This document shows positions 60,770-64,000 of a stretch of DNA of 64,000 nt, in pieces (the first letter of the stretch is position 1; every line of letters begins with the position of its first letter). The notes beneath the pieces were generated by a model. It saw only the letters and a list, made by a program, of their open reading frames with translations, was not told the origin of the DNA and did not search any database. The stretch is from NCBI RefSeq assembly GCF_024734665.1, contig NZ_CP102931.1, positions 4,214,001-4,278,000 of the forward strand, written 5' to 3'. Source of the stretch: Variovorax paradoxus (lineage in GTDB: Bacteria; Pseudomonadota; Gammaproteobacteria; Burkholderiales; Burkholderiaceae_C). Both the position numbers and the translations under genes were made by a program.

Positions 60770-62210
60770 GAGTGGCTTCTTTCATTGCGTCCAGTTGGGG
60801 AAGAAACTTGCCCGGGTTGAGCAGGTTCTTGGGATCGAGGGCGCGTTTGATGCGCCAGGCCATCTCCAGCTCTACCCGGGACTTCACGGCCAGCAACTCG
60901 TCCCGCTTGGCGACGCCGACGCCGTGTTCGGCGGAGATCGATCCGTTCATCGCCATGGCAATCTCGTCGACGATGTGGGTGATGGATTGGCCGGCTCTGG
61001 ACAGGTAGTCGGCAGCCGGTTCATCGGCGGGCCGCAGTGGGTTGAAATGCACGTTGCCATCGCCGACGTGCCCATAGATCACCATGCGCGTCTTCGGCTC
61101 GACATCGAGCACGCCAGCCGATGCTTGTGTGATGAACTCCGGAATCTTCGAAAGCGGGACGGAGATATCGCAACGAACACTTCCGCCGGTTCGTGTCTGG
61201 GCATCCGAGATTTCTTCGCGGATTCGCCAAAAGTCGTTGGCATGCGTTTGCGTCGCGGCCACTGCCGCATCGCGGATGCGTCCATCTTCCAGACCCACTT
61301 GCACGACGTCGTAGAAGTCACTCTCGAGTTCCTCTTGCGATCGCCCGGCGCCCATTTCGACGAGCACATACCAGCCCGCACGCGTAGAGAGAGGTGGCCT
61401 TGCATCGGGAAGATGGCTCAGGACCAGGTCGAGGGCTGCTTGAGAGATCAGCTCGTAGGCGGTCACATCCTGGCCAACGCATTTGCGCAGTTCTGAAAAG
61501 AAGCCCAGTGCGATCTCGGGCGTATCGAACGCCAGGAAGGCCGTGCAGACAGCACGCGGCTGGGGCATCAGCTTGAGAACAGCGGCCGTGACAATACCGA
61601 GGGTGCCCTCGGCGCCGATGAAGAGCTGCTTCAGGTCGTAGCCGGTGTTGTCTTTGCGCAGGGCCCGCAGCCCGTGCCAGATGCTCCCATCGGGCAGTAC
61701 CGCTTCGATGCCCAGCACGAGATCGCGCATGTTGCCGTACCGCAGGACGTTGGTGCCCCCTGCATTCGTCGAGATATTTCCGCCGATCTGGCAACTTCCT
61801 TCGGAGCCGATGCGCAGAGGAAAAAGCTTGCGCACCTCCTCGGCTGCCATGCGCGCCTGGTGCAAGGTCACGCCGGCCTCGGCGACCATGGTGTCGTTCA
61901 CCGGGTCGACAGAGCGAATGCGGTTCATGCGCGACAGGCTGAGCACGATGCTCTCGCCCTTGGCATCGGGAACGGAGCCGCCGAGCAGTGACGTGTTGCC
62001 GCCTTGGGGTACCACGGGGATGTCATGCGCGTGGCAGTACGCCAGCACGCGGCTGACCTCGGCGGTGTCGGCTGGCCGGACGACAGCCAGCGCTTTCCCA
62101 TGAAAGACGCCTCGGTAGTCGGTCGCAAATGGCCGCGTGCTTTCTTCCTCGACCAGGCAATTCGCCGTGCCGACCAGGGAAGAGAGGTGCTCGATATGTG
62201 ATGAAGGCAT
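60762..62210 (-). CDS. FAD-linked 2-hydroxyacid dehydrogenase (GlcD/D2HGDH-like)
   Basis: A 482-residue flavoprotein of the vanillyl-alcohol oxidase superfamily. VVPQGGNTSLLGGSVPDAKG and GGNISTNAGGTNVLRYGNMRDLVLGIEAVLPDG form the FAD domain. YGHVGDGNVHFNPLRP and SAEHGVGVAKRDEL form the metal and substrate end. The family oxidises D-2-hydroxyglutarate, glycolate or D-lactate. First gene of the operon, divergent from the PucR regulator. Confidence 0.92.
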   Translation of the reverse strand: MPSSHIEHLSSLVGTANCLVEEESTRPFATDYRGVFHGKALAVVRPADTAEVSRVLAYCHAHDIPVVPQGGNTSLLGGSVPDAKGESIVLSLSRMNRIRSVDPVNDTMVAEAGVTLHQARMAAEEVRKLFPLRIGSEGSCQIGGNISTNAGGTNVLRYGNMRDLVLGIEAVLPDGSIWHGLRALRKDNTGYDLKQLFIGAEGTLGIVTAAVLKLMPQPRAVCTAFLAFDTPEIALGFFSELRKCVGQDVTAYELISQAALDLVLSHLPDARPPLSTRAGWYVLVEMGAGRSQEELESDFYDVVQVGLEDGRIRDAAVAATQTHANDFWRIREEISDAQTRTGGSVRCDISVPLSKIPEFITQASAGVLDVEPKTRMVIYGHVGDGNVHFNPLRPADEPAADYLSRAGQSITHIVDEIAMAMNGSISAEHGVGVAKRDELLAVKSRVELEMAWRIKRALDPKNLLNPGKFLPQLDAMKEATHD

Positions 62211-62249
62211 GAGACGAATTTAGGAGCGATTGCGACTCGACGATATGTA

Positions 62250-62281
62250 CGAAGAATAGGAATTGATGGCCTATTTCTTCG
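62250..62281. promoter_or_regulatory. Strong inverted repeat between divergent pucR and the catabolic operon
   Basis: CGAAGAATAGG (62250-62260) faces CCTATTTCTTCG (62270-62281), an inverted copy with one extra base, across a 9-base spacer. It lies 39 bases upstream of the operon's first start and 20 bases upstream of the PucR start. It is the likely PucR operator for both. Confidence 0.55.
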
Positions 62282-62301
62282 TTGATTCGTAGAATTTCCG
62301 A

Positions 62302-63888
62302 ATGCAACTCGACGAAGCTCTTCGCACTTCACCCCTCCAGGCGGGGGCCGTGGTGGCCGCCTCCGAGCATCTTGCGAGGGAGATTTCCTGGGTTCAGGTG
62401 GTCGACCACCCCGACATCGAAAGCTGGGTCGAACCGGGCCATCTGCTTCTGAGTACCGGCTACAACTGGCCGAAAGGCGGGAAAGAAGCTGCCGCGCTTG
62501 TCGAGAAGCTCGCCGTCAAGGGTGCCTGCGGCGTGGTGTTGGCTGTCCCGAACTTCGTGGAGCACTTCGCCCTCGAGACCATCGCTGTCGCCGACCGAGT
62601 ACATCTGCCGCTCATCGAGCTGCCTTGGGAGGTGCCTTTCAGTTCGATCACCCAGTACGTCCATCGCGAGCTCGTGGACCGTCAAAGTCGAGCCTTGGCG
62701 AAGTCGGAGCAGATTCACCGCCAACTCACAGAGGCGGCTGCAACAGGCGACAGCCTTCAGGACGTTGCCCGTGTGCTCGGTCAGGTCCTGGAGCGTTCGG
62801 TCCAGATCTACTCCGCTGAAGGCGGATTGTTGGCGGCACACGCCATCGAACGGGGCGGGCACGCTTCCCCGTCATTCGAACAAGGCGTCTTCCGGGCGCT
62901 GTCCGCCGGCGGGGGCATCAAGGCAATGGACGCGCAGACGCGCGCTGTACGCTGGCACCCACGGCCGTCGCGCTTGGCCACGACCGCCCAGAGCGTGGTG
63001 GGATGTGCAGTGCGCAACCGCAATGGTGGGCTCGGCTATGTCCTCGTTGCAGAAGGCGTACCGCCGCTGACCGAGATCGACCTGCGCGCAGTGGAACACG
63101 CGGGGACTGTGGCTGCGTTGCAGATCGCACATCAGCGCGAGCTATCAGCCAATGAAGCACGTCTTGGCTATGCGCTGGTCGCTGCGTTGCTCGAGGGGCG
63201 TTTCGACGAGACGCCCAGTGCCATCGAGCGCGCCCGTTTGTTGGGCTGGGATCCGGAGCAGCACTATCGATTGGCAACGATCCTGCTCGACGAACCCAAC
63301 CCACTCTCCAGCGAAGGCCTTGGGCGGCGCGAGCAACTCGCGGGGCAATTGGCACAGGCGTTCCGGCAAAAGAGCGTTCAGCCACTCATCAGTTTGTCTG
63401 CCAATCAGATCAACGCACTCGTCCCTGACACCATGGATGTCGAGTGGCTCTGGTCGAACATTGCCCACGGCCGCTCTGCAATGGGCGTGAGCGAATTTCA
63501 TCGGGGGGTCGCAGGCATGCATTCGGCGGGACGCGAGATCGCCGACCTTATGCCGCACACCAAGCCGAGCCGCATCCACTTCTCCGAGGAGGCCATGTTC
63601 CCTCGGGTCCTCGCTGGCGATGCGGCGGCGCGCCGGATCTTCATCACGCGGTTGTTCGGCGCATTGGAGGCGGACAAGCGTGGTCAAGCCCTGATCGATA
63701 CCGCCATTGCACTTACCGACGAGGGATTCAATCTGCAGCGCACTGCAGACCGCCTCGAGGTGCACATCAGCACGTTGCGCTACCGGCTGGGGCGCCTGGG
63801 CGAACTGACCAAGCTGGACCTGGACTCGGTCGAAGGACGCTTCCGGCTCCAGTTGGGCGTGCGGTTGTACCTGGCCGAGCAGTCCTGA
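62302..63888 (+). CDS. PucR-family transcriptional regulator
   Basis: A 528-residue regulator. The N-terminal PucR domain has LREISWVQVVDHPDIESWV-like sequence starting near residue 25, then GHLLLSTGYNW and VVLAVPNFVEHF. A GAF/CdaR-like middle spans about 150-270. The C-terminal helix-turn-helix is FNLQRTADRLEVHISTLRYRL followed by GRLGELTKLDLDSVEGRFRLQLG. PucR proteins activate purine, amine or amino acid catabolism when the substrate is present. Divergent from the six-gene minus-strand operon, its presumed target. Confidence 0.93.
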   Translation: MQLDEALRTSPLQAGAVVAASEHLAREISWVQVVDHPDIESWVEPGHLLLSTGYNWPKGGKEAAALVEKLAVKGACGVVLAVPNFVEHFALETIAVADRVHLPLIELPWEVPFSSITQYVHRELVDRQSRALAKSEQIHRQLTEAAATGDSLQDVARVLGQVLERSVQIYSAEGGLLAAHAIERGGHASPSFEQGVFRALSAGGGIKAMDAQTRAVRWHPRPSRLATTAQSVVGCAVRNRNGGLGYVLVAEGVPPLTEIDLRAVEHAGTVAALQIAHQRELSANEARLGYALVAALLEGRFDETPSAIERARLLGWDPEQHYRLATILLDEPNPLSSEGLGRREQLAGQLAQAFRQKSVQPLISLSANQINALVPDTMDVEWLWSNIAHGRSAMGVSEFHRGVAGMHSAGREIADLMPHTKPSRIHFSEEAMFPRVLAGDAAARRIFITRLFGALEADKRGQALIDTAIALTDEGFNLQRTADRLEVHISTLRYRLGRLGELTKLDLDSVEGRFRLQLGVRLYLAEQS

Positions 63889-63894
63889 GCGGCT

Positions 63895-64000
63895 TCAGCC
63901 GGCGAGCAGGCGCTTTACCAAGTCTGGCGTGCTGCTCACGCTGTACTTGCGCAGCAGGCGAGTCTTGTAGATGTCCACGGTGCGTGGGCTGATGTTGAGT
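63895..64000 (-). CDS. LuxR-type response regulator, C-terminal end only
   Basis: Thirty-four codons before a stop at 63895-63897 read LNISPRTVDIYKTRLLRKYS and end DLVKRLLAG. This is the second half of a LuxR/FixJ-type helix-turn-helix (NISPRTVDIYKTRLLRK is typical). The rest lies beyond the window. Converges on the PucR gene with 6 bases between the stops. Confidence 0.85.
   Translation of the reverse strand, partial: LNISPRTVDIYKTRLLRKYSVSSTPDLVKRLLAG

Noticed and set aside
1..64000. tRNA, rRNA, riboswitch and CRISPR features
   Set aside because: Scanning by eye found no tRNA-like cloverleaf, rRNA segment, conserved riboswitch core or regularly spaced repeat array. A covariance search would be needed to exclude small RNAs.

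Overview
The window looks like a chromosomal stretch from a high-GC betaproteobacterium of the Comamonadaceae; a Variovorax-like organism is the best guess. The reasons are several Bug (TctC-type) solute receptors, SfnB and DszA-like sulfur-acquisition enzymes, PucR, MocR and CysB-like regulators, and the general codon style. This is inference from family content; no rRNA or other phylogenetic marker is present.

Layout. 1-4462 (minus): a cut-off gene, a small putative lipoprotein and a type I secretion pair (ABC exporter plus HlyD adaptor) with no outer-membrane partner or substrate in view. 4845-10313: a YihY/BrkB membrane protein, then a LysR regulator divergent from a plus-strand group of three short-chain dehydrogenases and a DsbA-family protein. 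10528-11718: an alpha/beta-hydrolase lipoprotein. 11909-12620: a scar, where an IS66-type transposase start is joined to a CysB-like regulator lacking its DNA-binding end. 12730-22487: a nine-gene, tightly coupled organosulfur operon (TauD-type dioxygenase, DszA/NtaA-type FMN monooxygenase, SfnB-type flavoprotein, a complete Opp/Dpp-type ABC importer and a nitroreductase-like flavoprotein). 23187-24730: an orphan protein of unknown function and a possible gene remnant. 30466-24822 (minus): hydantoinase A and B subunits, a DapA-like lyase/synthase and a Bug receptor. 30783-31325: a decayed TonB-dependent receptor. 31330-35805: an FMN-binding PPOX protein, RidA, two divergent Bug receptors and a nitrilase-family amidohydrolase. 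35825-39452: a MocR regulator, and a TetX-like FAD monooxygenase carrying a C-terminal SCP2-like domain, divergent from a MarR regulator with a clear palindromic operator. 39914-42203: a chlorite-dismutase-family protein, an amidase remnant, a TauE/SafE exporter and a GlcG/HbpS-type protein.

42204-52809 differs from its surroundings: long non-coding gaps, unfamiliar proteins and a dispersed repeat. It encodes a 1464-residue protein with a signal peptide, a large predicted periplasmic helical-repeat region, one membrane segment and a cytoplasmic NACHT/STAND NTPase. This gene is coupled by an ATGA overlap to a small secreted protein. Beyond them lie an unknown protein divergent from a uracil-DNA-glycosylase-like protein, and a UvrD-like helicase. 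Four copies of one short repeat lie in the gaps between these modules. This is the best candidate for an undescribed system: a membrane-spanning STAND receptor that could sense an extracytoplasmic signal, with a secreted partner, inside a probable defence island.

52810-55694: an MFS exporter and HxlR regulator divergent from an SDR and a YciI-like protein. 62210-55922 (minus): a catabolic operon (FAD-linked 2-hydroxyacid dehydrogenase, CsaA, class III aminotransferase, HAD hydrolase, succinate-semialdehyde-type dehydrogenase, EamA transporter) divergent from a PucR regulator across a strong inverted repeat. It probably handles an omega-amino acid or diamine. The window ends in the C-terminus of a LuxR-type response regulator.
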